A stretch of 64,000 nucleotides of DNA from the NCBI GenBank assembly GCA_025927765.1, contig JAICKU010000011.1, forward strand, positions 1-64,000, given 5' to 3'. The notes below the pieces were generated by a model. The model did not search any database. It saw only the letters and a list, made by a program, of their open reading frames with translations, and was not told the DNA's origin. This document shows positions 35,536 through 44,383 of the stretch, in pieces. Every line of letters begins with the position of its first letter. Position 1 is the stretch's first letter. The translations under genes were made by a program, and so were the position numbers. The DNA is from Burkholderiales bacterium. GTDB lineage: Bacteria; Pseudomonadota; Gammaproteobacteria; Burkholderiales; Casimicrobiaceae.

Positions 35536-36306
35536 ATGCTGAAGGAACATGTGCGCCAGGACCGAGCGGCGAGCGGAGGGGCCTCGTTCTCCGGCTCGCC
35601 GTCGCCGACGAGCGAAGTCGCGTCGCGAACGCTCGCCGGCGAGACGTTCGAACGGCTGCGCCGCGACATCCTCACGGCACGCCTGCCCCCGGGCACGAAG
35701 CTCCGCTTCGATTACCTGCGCAAGACCTACAAGGTCGGGCTGAGCCCGCTTCGCGAGGCGCTGTCGCGGCTGGCCGAGAACCGTCTCGTCGTCGCAACCG
35801 GGCAGCGCGGGTTTCGGGTGCCGTCGGTGTCCGCGCAGGACATCATGGACATCGCGATGGTGCGCAAGGAAATCGAAGCGCTCGCGCTGCGCCTGTCGAT
35901 CGAATACGGCGACGACGCATGGGAGGCGAACATGGTCGCCGCTCGCCACAAGGTGGCCCTGCTCGAGAAGGCCGGCAAAAACGTCGCCGAGGACGTCTGG
36001 GAGACGCGCCACCGCGATTTCCACCGCACGCTCGTCTCGGCCTGCCGATCGGAATGCCTGCTCCATCTTCACGGCCTGCTGAGCGACCAGTTCGATCGCT
36101 ATCGCCGGCTCTCGGCGAAGAGCCGACTGCCCAATTCGCCGCGCTCGCTGATCCACCAGCGGCTCCTCGACGCCGTGCTCGCTCGCAACGCCGACCTCGC
36201 CGTCAAGCTTCTGTGCGACCACATCGACGAAGCGACGAAGCTGATCGTCGCCGGACTCTCGTCGCCCGAGAAGCGGGCGCGAAAGAAGAACGGCGCCCGC
36301 GCGTGA
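35536..36306 (+). CDS. GntR-family transcriptional regulator (FCD domain)
   Basis: A 256-residue regulator. The winged-helix DNA-binding domain is seen at TFERLRRDILTARLPPGTKLRFDYLRKTY and VGLSPLREALSRLAENRLVVATGQRGFRVP (about 35-95); the rest is a helical FCD effector domain with ETRHRDFHRTLVSAC and a late His (LLCDHIDEATKLI). The N-terminus has a 30-residue Ser/Ala-rich extension. FCD-type GntR proteins usually repress and are released by a carboxylic acid intermediate. It is the only regulator gene in the island and so the best candidate to act on the shared ATTTCGAAAT promoters, though that motif is not the classic FadR-type operator. Confidence 0.9.
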   Translation: MLKEHVRQDRAASGGASFSGSPSPTSEVASRTLAGETFERLRRDILTARLPPGTKLRFDYLRKTYKVGLSPLREALSRLAENRLVVATGQRGFRVPSVSAQDIMDIAMVRKEIEALALRLSIEYGDDAWEANMVAARHKVALLEKAGKNVAEDVWETRHRDFHRTLVSACRSECLLHLHGLLSDQFDRYRRLSAKSRLPNSPRSLIHQRLLDAVLARNADLAVKLLCDHIDEATKLIVAGLSSPEKRARKKNGARA

Positions 36307-36385
36307 ACGCTTCGTGGTAACCGGCAACGCCCGCGACCCCGCGCGTCGCTTCGATTCCACCCGTCATCGAACACAGGAGGGCGTC

Positions 36386-37420
36386 ATGATCCGTCTCTCG
36401 AGAACCGTGGCGCTCGTGCTGATGTGCGCGCTCGCAGCGGGTACGGCGAGCGCGCAGGACAAGGTGAAGATCCACTTCACGCTGGACTGGAAGCTGCAGG
36501 GCATTCACGCGTGGTTCTTCTGGGCGAAGGAAAAGGGCTACCTCGCGAAGGAGAACATCGACGTCACGATCGACCAGGGCGACGGGTCCGCCTACACGGT
36601 GACGCGCATCATGTCCGGCACCTACGATGCGGGCTTCGGCGACGTCAACGCGATCATCCAGAACACCGCGCAGCGGCCGGGTGTCGCGCCGGTCATGGTC
36701 TACATGATCTACAGCAAGGCGCCCTTCGCGCTGTTGACGAAGGCAACCAGCCCGATCAAGACCGTGGCGGACATGCGCGGCCACAAGCTCGGCGCGCCGG
36801 CCGGCTCGGCCGCGCTCACGCTGTTTCCGCTGCTGGCCGAGAAGAATGGACTGCCGATGAGCGCCGTTACCGTCGAGAACATGACGCCGGCGCTCCAGGA
36901 GCCGCTCCTTCTGCGGAACGAGGTCGACGCGTCCGCCGTGTTCACCGCAACGAGCTACATGAACCTCGTCGCGCTGGGTCTCGATCCCGACAAGGATTTT
37001 CGCTGGCTCTACTATACGGACTACGGCCTTAACCTGTATTCCAACGGGGTGATGGTCTCGCAGAAGCTCATCAAAGAGCATCCCGAAGCGGTGAGGGGTC
37101 TGCTGCGCGCGCTCGCGCGCTCGATGCGCGAAGTGCTCGAGCATCCCGACGAGGCGATGGCGCTTCTCGCGAAGTCGCAGCCGCTTCTCAACAAGGACAT
37201 CGAGAAGCGGCGCCTGCTGTACGTGACGCGTACGCTGATCGACACGCCGGAGAGCCGGCAAATCGGCGTCGGCGACATTTCGGACAAGCGGATGGCCGAC
37301 TCCATCGGCGCCGTGGTGAAGGCGTACAACCTGCCGCGGACGCCGAGCGTCGCCGAAGTGTTCGATCGCTCGTTCCTGCCGCCGAAAGCCGAGCGCACGC
37401 TGCCGCCGCTTTCTAACTGA
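36386..37420 (+). CDS. ABC transporter substrate-binding protein (NMT1/THI5-like), orphan
   Basis: A 344-residue periplasmic protein with signal peptide LSRTVALVLMCALAAGTASAQ and a mature N-terminus VKIHFTLDWKLQGIHAWFFW that aligns closely with the binding protein at 18842 (VKIRFVLNWKYQGPQAWFFV). Both have the YD.GFGD motif and C-terminal relatedness. No permease or ATPase gene accompanies it, so it probably delivers a second cargo to the SsuBC-type transporter at 17117-18837. Start ATG 36386 follows AGGAGGGCGTC. Confidence 0.88.
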   Translation: MIRLSRTVALVLMCALAAGTASAQDKVKIHFTLDWKLQGIHAWFFWAKEKGYLAKENIDVTIDQGDGSAYTVTRIMSGTYDAGFGDVNAIIQNTAQRPGVAPVMVYMIYSKAPFALLTKATSPIKTVADMRGHKLGAPAGSAALTLFPLLAEKNGLPMSAVTVENMTPALQEPLLLRNEVDASAVFTATSYMNLVALGLDPDKDFRWLYYTDYGLNLYSNGVMVSQKLIKEHPEAVRGLLRALARSMREVLEHPDEAMALLAKSQPLLNKDIEKRRLLYVTRTLIDTPESRQIGVGDISDKRMADSIGAVVKAYNLPRTPSVAEVFDRSFLPPKAERTLPPLSN

Positions 37421-37438
37421 GCCACGCAGCCGTCGCCA

Positions 37439-38917
37439 GTGCCTACGGTGATCGACGAGCACGCCGTCGTGGACGCTCTCGACTGCGCCTACGTTCTTCC
37501 GTCGCCGCGCGCCGATGTCGCGACTAATCGGCGGATGACTTTTGCGAGCGGCCGAATCGCCACGGTGGAGTCGTGCGATCCGGCCACGGTGCGGCCGATC
37601 CTCGCCCTCCCCGCGCTCGTCAACGCGCACGACCACGCGCGACCCGTCCGCGCGAGCTCGTTCGGCGCCGGCGACAAACCGCTCGAAGCCTGGCTGCATT
37701 ACTCGGCGATGCTGCCGCCGGTCGATCCTTATCTTGCCACGGCGGTTTCGCTCGCGCGAAGCGCGCTCGGCGGTGCGGGAACCGTCATGGTCCATTACAC
37801 CCGCGTGCAGGGGATCACGGACCTCGTCACCGAAGCGCAGCAGGTCGCGCGCGCCGCGCGCGATGTCGGCGTCCGCGTGGGCTTCGCGGTGGCGCTTCGC
37901 GACATCAATCCGCTGGTGTACGGACCTTCCGAACCCATCCTTGCCCGGCTGCCGCCGCCCGTGCGCGCGGAAATCGAGCGACGCTTCCCGGACCGTGCGC
38001 CCGCCGTCCACGACATGCTGGCGGGCGTGGATGCGATCGCGGCCGCGTGCGACGAACCGGACTTCAACGTGCAGTACGGCCCGGCCGGCGTCCAATGGTG
38101 CTCGCCGGCGCTGCTTGGCGCGGTGAGCGAAGCCTCGGCTCGCACGGGGCGGCGCGTGCACATGCACCTGCTGGAAACGCGCTACCAGCGCGAATGGGCG
38201 GATCGCGAATTCCCGCAGGGAATCGTCGTTCATCTCGACGAGATCGGGTTGCTCAGCCCACGGCTGACGCTCGCGCATTGCACGTGGGCCCGACCCGACG
38301 AGCTCGAGCTCATCGCGATGCGCGGCGCGACGATCGCGGTCAATACGAGCTCGAACCTTGGCATCCGCTCGGGCGTGGCGCCCGTCGCCGAAATGATCCG
38401 CCGCGGCTGCCGCGTCGCGCTCGGGCTCGATGGCCTCGCGCTCGACGAGGACGACGACGCACTGCGTGAGTTGCGCCTTGGTTATCTGCTGCACACCGGA
38501 ACCGGATTCGCGATCGACGTCGACCGCGCAACGATGCTTGAGATCGCCGTGGAAAACGGCCGGCGGTCGGTCCTCAACGTCAGCGATGCGATCGCGCTTG
38601 CGCCCGGCGCGCCCGCGGACGTGCTCGTGCTCGACTGGCAGCAGCTCGACGCCGATCGCCTGCTTCCTGCGTCTGATCCGCGCGCGCTGCTGTTCTCCCG
38701 CGCCACGGCTCGCCACGTCGATGCGCTGATTGTCGCGGGCAGGACCGTCGTGCGGCAGGGCGAGGTCGTGGGCGTCGATTTCCCCGCGCTGCAAGCGGAG
38801 CTGCTCGCGCGGCTTCGCGCCGGGATCGCCCAAAACGCGGATCTCGCCGTTGCGCTTCCCTCTCTGACGGGCGCGATCGCCGCGAGCCTCGAACCCCGAT
38901 ACGCCTGCTGCTGGTAA
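37439..38917 (+). CDS. ATZ/TRZ-type amidohydrolase (aminohydrolase/chlorohydrolase family)
   Basis: A 492-residue metal-dependent hydrolase in the group with TrzN, AtzB, 8-oxoguanine deaminase and SAH deaminase. The metal site is visible: VNAHDHARP (HxH, about 62), VHMHLLETRYQREWAD (about 240), LAHCTWARPDE (about 280) and LGLDGLALDEDDD (catalytic Asp, about 330). An ETRYQRE segment following the third His is typical of the family. It probably removes an amino, alkylamino or similar group from a ring. GTG start, with a second GTG nine bases on. It lies 19 bp after the orphan binding-protein gene. Confidence 0.82.
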   Translation: MPTVIDEHAVVDALDCAYVLPSPRADVATNRRMTFASGRIATVESCDPATVRPILALPALVNAHDHARPVRASSFGAGDKPLEAWLHYSAMLPPVDPYLATAVSLARSALGGAGTVMVHYTRVQGITDLVTEAQQVARAARDVGVRVGFAVALRDINPLVYGPSEPILARLPPPVRAEIERRFPDRAPAVHDMLAGVDAIAAACDEPDFNVQYGPAGVQWCSPALLGAVSEASARTGRRVHMHLLETRYQREWADREFPQGIVVHLDEIGLLSPRLTLAHCTWARPDELELIAMRGATIAVNTSSNLGIRSGVAPVAEMIRRGCRVALGLDGLALDEDDDALRELRLGYLLHTGTGFAIDVDRATMLEIAVENGRRSVLNVSDAIALAPGAPADVLVLDWQQLDADRLLPASDPRALLFSRATARHVDALIVAGRTVVRQGEVVGVDFPALQAELLARLRAGIAQNADLAVALPSLTGAIAASLEPRYACCW

Positions 38918-38922
38918 AGGAC

Positions 38923-39891
38923 ATGAACGACGACCGCCGCGCACTTCCCCGGATCGACGCCGCGCCAGAGACCGTTCACTGGGGCTATTTCGACGCGCGC
39001 CTCGCGCCGGTCCTCACGATCGACAGCGGCGAGCGTGTGGTGATGTCGACAGTATCGGGAGCGCCCGAGTTGTTGCCGCCGCCGCCGTTCGAAATTCCGG
39101 CGTCGCTGCCCGCGATACACGCAGCGAATGGACCGCAGCGTTTTTTCGGTCACATGTGCACGGGGCCCGTGGCGATACGCGGGGCGAAGGCCGGGCAGAC
39201 GCTGCGCGTCGACATCGAGGCGATCGAGCCTCACTACGACTGGGGTCACAACGTCGTGCGACCGCTGTCGGGTGCGCTGCCCGACGATTTCGCGGAGACG
39301 CGTGTGACGCACATCGCACTCGACCGCCAACGGGGCATGTGGCGGCTTCCATGGGGGCAGGAGGTTCCGTTCCGGCCGTTCTTCGGCGTCATCGCCGTCG
39401 CGCCGCCGCCCGCGTGGGGCGCAATCCCGACGCCGCCGCCGCGACGTAACGGCGGCAACATCGACAACAAGGAGCTCGTTGCCGGATCGACGCTGTACCT
39501 GCCGATCTTCAACGACGGCGCACTGTTCTCGGTGGGCGACGGCCACGGCGCGCAGGGCGACGGCGAGGTGTGCGTCACGGCCGTTGAAACCGGACTGATC
39601 GGCACGTTCCGCCTGACGGTCGTCGACGACATGAAGCTCGAGTGGCCGCGCGCCGAGACGCCGACGCACGTGATCACCATGGCCTTCGACCCCGATCTCG
39701 ACACCTGCGTGCAGATCGCGCTGCGGCAGATGATCGACCTGCTGGTCGAGCGCGCCGGGATCGATCGCTACCAGGCGTACTCGCTCGTGAGCCTGGCAGG
39801 CGACCTGCGCGTGACGCAGGTCGTCAACGGCAACAAGGGCATCCACCTGATGCTCGAGAAGCGCTATCTCGAGCGCGTGCATCGGGCATAA
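38923..39891 (+). CDS. acetamidase/formamidase family protein
   Basis: A 322-residue FmdA/AmdA family amidase. Characteristic stretches are [19 protein letters not shown], the [21 protein letters not shown] block and [21 protein letters not shown], which carries the metal/catalytic region of the family. It hydrolyses a small amide to the acid and ammonia. In this operon a likely substrate is the amide product left after carbamoyl transfer (for example malonamate or oxamate), or formamide; this is inference. It follows the ATZ/TRZ-type gene by 5 bp. Confidence 0.87.
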   Translation: MNDDRRALPRIDAAPETVHWGYFDARLAPVLTIDSGERVVMSTVSGAPELLPPPPFEIPASLPAIHAANGPQRFFGHMCTGPVAIRGAKAGQTLRVDIEAIEPHYDWGHNVVRPLSGALPDDFAETRVTHIALDRQRGMWRLPWGQEVPFRPFFGVIAVAPPPAWGAIPTPPPRRNGGNIDNKELVAGSTLYLPIFNDGALFSVGDGHGAQGDGEVCVTAVETGLIGTFRLTVVDDMKLEWPRAETPTHVITMAFDPDLDTCVQIALRQMIDLLVERAGIDRYQAYSLVSLAGDLRVTQVVNGNKGIHLMLEKRYLERVHRA

Positions 39892-39920
39892 TCGATGTCA
39901 GACCGATTGCCGGGTTGACC

Positions 39921-40616
39921 ATGCACGCAATGAGCTTTGCGGATCGCGCGCTGATCGCCGAGACGACAGCGAAGATGCTCCTCGAGATCGGGGCCGTGCT
40001 GTTTCGCGCCGACGACCCGTTCATCTTCACGTCCGGCTGGGCGAGTCCCGTCTACATCGATTGCCGCAAGCTCATTTCCTACCCGCGCGTGCGGCGCACG
40101 CTCGTCGATTTCAGCTGCGCGACGATATTTCGCGAGGTGGGATTCGAATCGATCGACACGGTCGTCGGGGGCGAGACCGCCGGCATTCCGTTCGCCGCGT
40201 GGATCGCGGAAGCGATGATGCTTCCGATGCAGTACGTGCGAAAGAAGCCGAAGGGATTCGGACGCAACGCCCAGATCGAAGGCCAACTCGCCGAAGGCGC
40301 ACGAGCCCTGCTGGTCGAGGATCTGACGACAGATGGACGCAGCAAGATCAATTTCTGCGAGGCGCTGCGCAGCGCAGGCACGCGCGTCGATCACGTGTTC
40401 GTGATCTTCTACTACGCGATCTTTCCCGAAAGCGAGAAGATCCTGTCCGACCTCGGCGTCGCGCATCACTGCCTCGCCACCTGGTGGGACGTGCTTGCCG
40501 CCGCCAAGAAATACCGCTACTTCGACACCAAGACGCTCGAGGAAGTCGAGCGATTCCTGCATCAGCCGACCGCATGGTCGGCGGCGCACGGCGGGACGCC
40601 GGTCACCGAGGGCTGA
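39921..40616 (+). CDS. orotate phosphoribosyltransferase-like protein
   Basis: A 231-residue type I PRTase with the PRPP motif [16 protein letters not shown] (about 117-132) and the OPRT pattern [41 protein letters not shown] and [19 protein letters not shown]. It is longer than E. coli PyrE and closely resembles the alphaproteobacterial (Rhodobacter-type) long form, including the [13 protein letters not shown] and AWSAAHGG ends. As the last gene of a catabolic operon it may be a horizontally acquired base-salvage enzyme rather than the biosynthetic pyrE. Start at ATG 39921; the 324-residue track ORF runs back into the amidase gene. Confidence 0.87.
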   Translation: MHAMSFADRALIAETTAKMLLEIGAVLFRADDPFIFTSGWASPVYIDCRKLISYPRVRRTLVDFSCATIFREVGFESIDTVVGGETAGIPFAAWIAEAMMLPMQYVRKKPKGFGRNAQIEGQLAEGARALLVEDLTTDGRSKINFCEALRSAGTRVDHVFVIFYYAIFPESEKILSDLGVAHHCLATWWDVLAAAKKYRYFDTKTLEEVERFLHQPTAWSAAHGGTPVTEG

Positions 40617-40649
40617 CGGCCGCATTCGGCGGCCGTGCGTCGAGTCCGT

Positions 40650-41414
40650 TCAGCGGGGACTCGTGATCTCCGGGGGGTTCGCGCGCACCTCGGCGACGCG
40701 ACCCGCGTCCCCATTGACGAGCGTGCCGCTCGCCGCCGAGGTGCGCAGTTCCCGAAAGCGCTGCTTGTCCGCATCGTAGCGTGCCGCGACATTCGCCGCC
40801 TCGCGCAGCTTGCCGGCGATGAACTGGTCTTGGCGCGCGAGCTCGGCGTCGATCGTTTCGATCTCGCGCGGAATTTCACCCGGTACCGGTCGCGGAGCGT
40901 AGGTGCTCTTCTTGTCCTCGAGCTCCTTGCGCCGCTTCTGGATCTGCGCGACGTACCCGTGCGCGGACGTGACTTGCGCGTCGATCGTCGCGAGTGCGCG
41001 CGATTTCGCGAGTTCGATTTCCGCCTCGTTGGCGTACGATTCGAGAAGCGCGCGATCGCGGCGCTCGGCGACGACCCGCCCGCGATCTGCATCGCGCTGT
41101 TTCTGCGCCTCGGCTTCGGCCTTGGGCAAGTTCTCGGTGACCGCACGCGCCTGCTGCGTACGGCGCACGATCATCGCCTGGGGGTTGAGCTGGGTGCTCG
41201 CGCGATTGACCGCGTCCGCCGGCAACGTATCGCTGTAGTGCACAACGCCGTGATCGTCGGTCCACTTGTAGAGCGCGGCGTGCGCGGTCCCGCAGGCCGC
41301 GAACGCCGCCAGGACGAGCAAGCGAAGTGGCGCACGCAGCCGCTTCCTGTCGCACGCCTTCGATCCGCGCTCGCTTCGCGGCGCTTCGTCGCTCGGCACG
41401 ATCCTTCGCTTCAA
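40650..41414 (-). CDS. DUF4124 domain-containing exported protein
   Basis: A 254-residue protein with a long basic N-terminus, a signal sequence (LRLLVLAAFAACGTAHA) and then the DUF4124 motif ALYKWTDDHGVVHYSDTLP. The remainder (about 75-210) is a charged, coiled-coil-like region rich in Arg, Glu and Ala (AEAEAQKQRDADRGRVVAERRD). DUF4124 proteins are common in Beta- and Gammaproteobacteria; their function is unknown. The true start may lie downstream of the annotated ATG, because the n-region before the hydrophobic core is unusually long (about 28 residues). It ends 33 bp from the PRTase gene, convergent. Confidence 0.8.
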   Translation of the reverse strand: MKRRIVPSDEAPRSERGSKACDRKRLRAPLRLLVLAAFAACGTAHAALYKWTDDHGVVHYSDTLPADAVNRASTQLNPQAMIVRRTQQARAVTENLPKAEAEAQKQRDADRGRVVAERRDRALLESYANEAEIELAKSRALATIDAQVTSAHGYVAQIQKRRKELEDKKSTYAPRPVPGEIPREIETIDAELARQDQFIAGKLREAANVAARYDADKQRFRELRTSAASGTLVNGDAGRVAEVRANPPEITSPR

Positions 41415-41656
41415 CGCGCTTGCTCCTGCTGGGTTCGTTTACGCGCAGCGCGCGATAGTGACGGTGCGCGGCACGCGATCGCGGTCGTGTGACCCGACGA
41501 ACGTCGTCCCGCAGTCCTGCACGGGAAAAAGCATGTGACATGCCAAGGCGAAAGCGCAGCGGGCTGTCCGCGTGGCGTCCGCGAACGGCGAGATCAGTGC
41601 GCGAAGCGTTGTCCGCCGACTCGGTTAAACTCGCGCGCTTTGTCGCTCGTCGCGCC

Positions 41657-42430
41657 ATGCGCATCATCACGCTGAACGTCAACGGCCTGCGCGCCGCGGA
41701 GCGCAAGGGCTTCGCGCGCTGGCTCGCGCGCATCGAGCCGTGGGACGTCGTGTGCCTGCAGGAGATCAAGTGCGACGCGGGCGACGTGCCGCGCCCGCTC
41801 GCGGCGCCGCGCAAGTCGCACGCGTCGTTCCATCCCGCGACGAAGAAGGGTTACAGCGGCGTCGCGCTCTACGCGAAGCATCCGCCGCGCGTGGGCACCG
41901 GCTTTGGCCACACCGAGTTCGACGCGGAGGGCCGCTACCTGCAGGCCGACTTCCACGAACTGTCGGTGGTGAGTCTGTACCTGCCTTCGGGATCGAGCGG
42001 CCCGCATCGGCAGGCGTCGAAATTCCGCTTCCTCGACGCGTTCCTGCCGCATCTCGACACGCTCGTGCGAAGCGGCCGCGAAGTGATCCTGTGCGGCGAC
42101 TTCAACATCGCGCACCAGCCGATCGACCTTCGCAACTGGAAGAGCAACCAGAAGAATTCCGGCTTCCTGCCCGAGGAGCGCGCATGGTTCTCGCGCGTGC
42201 TCGACATGGGCTTCGTCGACGTGTTTCGCCGGGTCGACCCGCGGCCCGAGCAGTACACGTGGTGGTCGAACCGCGGCCAGGCGTGGACGAAGAACGTCGG
42301 CTGGCGCATCGACTATCAGATCGCGACGCCCGGGATCGCCGCACGCGCACACGCCGCGTCGATCTACAAGAACCGGCGCTTCTCCGACCACGCGCCGCTG
42401 ATCATCGATTACGACTACGTGCTGCGCTAG
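41657..42430 (+). CDS. xthA: exodeoxyribonuclease III
   Basis: A 257-residue ExoIII-type endonuclease/exonuclease/phosphatase-fold enzyme of base excision repair (AP endonuclease, 3'-5' exonuclease). Motifs: RIITLNVNGLRAAERKGF at the start, CLQEIKCD (Glu metal ligand), YSGVALYAK, CGDFNIAHQPIDLRN (Asp/Asn) and SDHAPLIIDY (Asp-His catalytic pair) near the end. I use the ATG at 41657, which gives the family N-terminus; the track ORF extends 168 bp upstream without homology. It lies 24 bp before an ABC-F gene. Confidence 0.95.
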   Translation: MRIITLNVNGLRAAERKGFARWLARIEPWDVVCLQEIKCDAGDVPRPLAAPRKSHASFHPATKKGYSGVALYAKHPPRVGTGFGHTEFDAEGRYLQADFHELSVVSLYLPSGSSGPHRQASKFRFLDAFLPHLDTLVRSGREVILCGDFNIAHQPIDLRNWKSNQKNSGFLPEERAWFSRVLDMGFVDVFRRVDPRPEQYTWWSNRGQAWTKNVGWRIDYQIATPGIAARAHAASIYKNRRFSDHAPLIIDYDYVLR

Positions 42431-42454
42431 CAGCGCGTCGACTCGTCATCGGCG

Positions 42455-44359
42455 ATGCTTCGCGTCCAGGACCTGACGCTCGCGCGCGGCGCACGCCGCC
42501 TGCTCGACGGCGCCGAGCTGTCGCTCCACCACGGGCACAAGGTCGGCCTTGTGGGCCCGAACGGCGCCGGCAAGTCGAGCCTCTTCGCGGCGGTTCGCGG
42601 CGAACTGCTGCCCGACGCGGGCTCGATCGAGCTGCCGCCGTCGTGGGTGGTCGCGCACGTCGCGCAGGAGACGCCGCACGCCGACATCGCGGCCATCGAC
42701 TACGTGCAGGACGGCGACCGCGAGCTGCGTGCGCTCGAGCGCGAGCTCGCCACCCCCGCGATTCACGACGGCGAAGCGCTCGCCGAGCTGCATCATCGGT
42801 TCGACGCGATCGGCGGCTACGGCGCGCGGGCGCGCGCCGCGGCGCTGCTCGCAGGCCTCGGCGTGCCAGGTCACGAGCAGTCGCGGCCGGTCGCCGCGTT
42901 TTCCGGCGGTTGGCGCATGCGCATCCATCTCGCTCAGGCGCTGATGTGCCGCTCCGACCTGCTGCTCCTCGACGAGCCGACGAACCACCTCGACCTCGAC
43001 GCCGTACTGTGGCTCGAGGATTGGCTGCGCCGCTATCGCGGCACGCTGCTCCTGATCACGCACGATCGCGATTTCCTCGAAGCGATCGCCGACACGATCG
43101 TGCACATCGACGCCGGCAAGCTCGTGACGTACACGGGCAACTACGCGGCGTTCGAGCGCGAGCGCGCGGCACGGCTCGCGCTGACGCAGGCCACGTACGC
43201 GAAGCAGCAGCGCCAGGTCGCGCACTTGCGTTCGTACATCGACCGCTTCCGCGCGAAGGCGACCAAGGCCCGCCAGGCGCAGAGCCGGATCAAGGCGCTG
43301 GAGCGGATGGAGGTGATCGCGCCGGCGCACGTCGAGAGCGCGTTCCATTTCGAGTTCGCGCCGGCCGGCACGCGCGGGCGCCAGCTGGTTCGCCTCGAGC
43401 GGGCGACGCTCGGCTACGACGAGCATCCCGTGCTGCGCGACGTCGACTGGAGCGTGCTCGCCGATGCGCGCATCGGCCTGCTCGGGGCGAACGGCGCGGG
43501 CAAGTCGACGCTCCTGAAGGCGCTCGCGGGGCGCCTTGTGCCGCTCACGGGCACCCGCAGCGTGTCGCAGGGCCTGCGCCTCGGCTACTTCGCGCAACAC
43601 CAGGTCGATCAGTTGCGCGTCGACGAGACGCCGCTGTGGCACCTCGCACGGCTCGAGCCGAACGCGCGCGAGCAGGAGCTTCGCGACTACCTCGGCGGCT
43701 TCGACTTTCGCGGCGACATGGCGACGTCGCAGGTGGCGCGCTTCTCGGGCGGCGAGAAGGCCCGGCTCACGCTGGCGCTGATCGTGCGCGAGCGGCCGAA
43801 CCTGCTGCTGCTCGACGAGCCGACGAACCATCTCGACATCGAGATGCGCGAGGCGCTGACCGAAGCGCTGCAGGATTACGACGGCGCGCTGATCGTCGTC
43901 GCGCACGACCGGCATCTGCTGCGCGCAACGGTCGACGAGTTATGGCTCGTCGCCGACGGAAGCGTGCGCCCGTTCGACGGCGACCTCGACGACTATCGCG
44001 CGTTCGTGCTCGACCGCGCGCGCCACGCGTCGCGAAACGACGACGCGCAAGCGCCGGAACGAAGCGCGAGCCTGCGGCGTACGCAGAAGCGCGAAGAGGC
44101 GCAGGCGCGGCAGAAGCGGGCGGAGGCGCGCAAGCCCCTGCTCGCGCGCCAGGCCGCTATCGAGCGGGACCTCGAGCGCCTTGGCACGGAGAAGAATGAA
44201 ATCGACGCGTGGCTCGCGACGAGCGACGCCTACGTCGAGGAGGCGAAAGCGAGGCTGCTGTCGTCGCTCGAGCGACAGGGCGAGCTCACGTGGGTACTCG
44301 CGCGGCTCGAAGCGGAATGGCTCGAGGTGGCGGAGGCGCTGGAGGAGGAGGGGAAATGA
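42455..44359 (+). CDS. ABC-F family ATPase (YheS-type)
   Basis: A 634-residue ABC-F protein with two ABC domains and no membrane segment. Walker A GPNGAGKSSLFAAV and GANGAGKSTLLKAL; signatures FSGGWRMRIHLAQAL and FSGGEKARLTLALIV; Walker B LLLDEPTNHLDLDAVLW and LLLDEPTNHLDIEMREAL. A basic linker (YIDRFRAKATKARQAQSRIKALERM) and a C-terminal coiled coil (RRTQKREEAQARQKRAEARK ...) match YheS rather than EttA. ABC-F proteins act on the ribosome; the precise job of YheS is not settled. Its stop is followed by a short palindromic TTGGGGTCGGACTCCAA remnant of the REP-like family. Confidence 0.92.
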   Translation: MLRVQDLTLARGARRLLDGAELSLHHGHKVGLVGPNGAGKSSLFAAVRGELLPDAGSIELPPSWVVAHVAQETPHADIAAIDYVQDGDRELRALERELATPAIHDGEALAELHHRFDAIGGYGARARAAALLAGLGVPGHEQSRPVAAFSGGWRMRIHLAQALMCRSDLLLLDEPTNHLDLDAVLWLEDWLRRYRGTLLLITHDRDFLEAIADTIVHIDAGKLVTYTGNYAAFERERAARLALTQATYAKQQRQVAHLRSYIDRFRAKATKARQAQSRIKALERMEVIAPAHVESAFHFEFAPAGTRGRQLVRLERATLGYDEHPVLRDVDWSVLADARIGLLGANGAGKSTLLKALAGRLVPLTGTRSVSQGLRLGYFAQHQVDQLRVDETPLWHLARLEPNAREQELRDYLGGFDFRGDMATSQVARFSGGEKARLTLALIVRERPNLLLLDEPTNHLDIEMREALTEALQDYDGALIVVAHDRHLLRATVDELWLVADGSVRPFDGDLDDYRAFVLDRARHASRNDDAQAPERSASLRRTQKREEAQARQKRAEARKPLLARQAAIERDLERLGTEKNEIDAWLATSDAYVEEAKARLLSSLERQGELTWVLARLEAEWLEVAEALEEEGK

Positions 44360-44383
44360 GGGCCCATTGGGGTCGGACTCCAA

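Noticed and set aside
36203-38944. 913-residue minus-strand ORF
   Set aside because: It is Arg/His/Asp-rich with no domain pattern and lies opposite the binding-protein and amidohydrolase genes, which have clear family motifs. It is a shadow ORF of GC-rich DNA.
39088-39104. GTTCGAAATTCCGG resembling the island operator
   Set aside because: It lies within the formamidase coding sequence, lacks the ATTTCGAAAT palindrome in full and has no promoter hexamers beside it.
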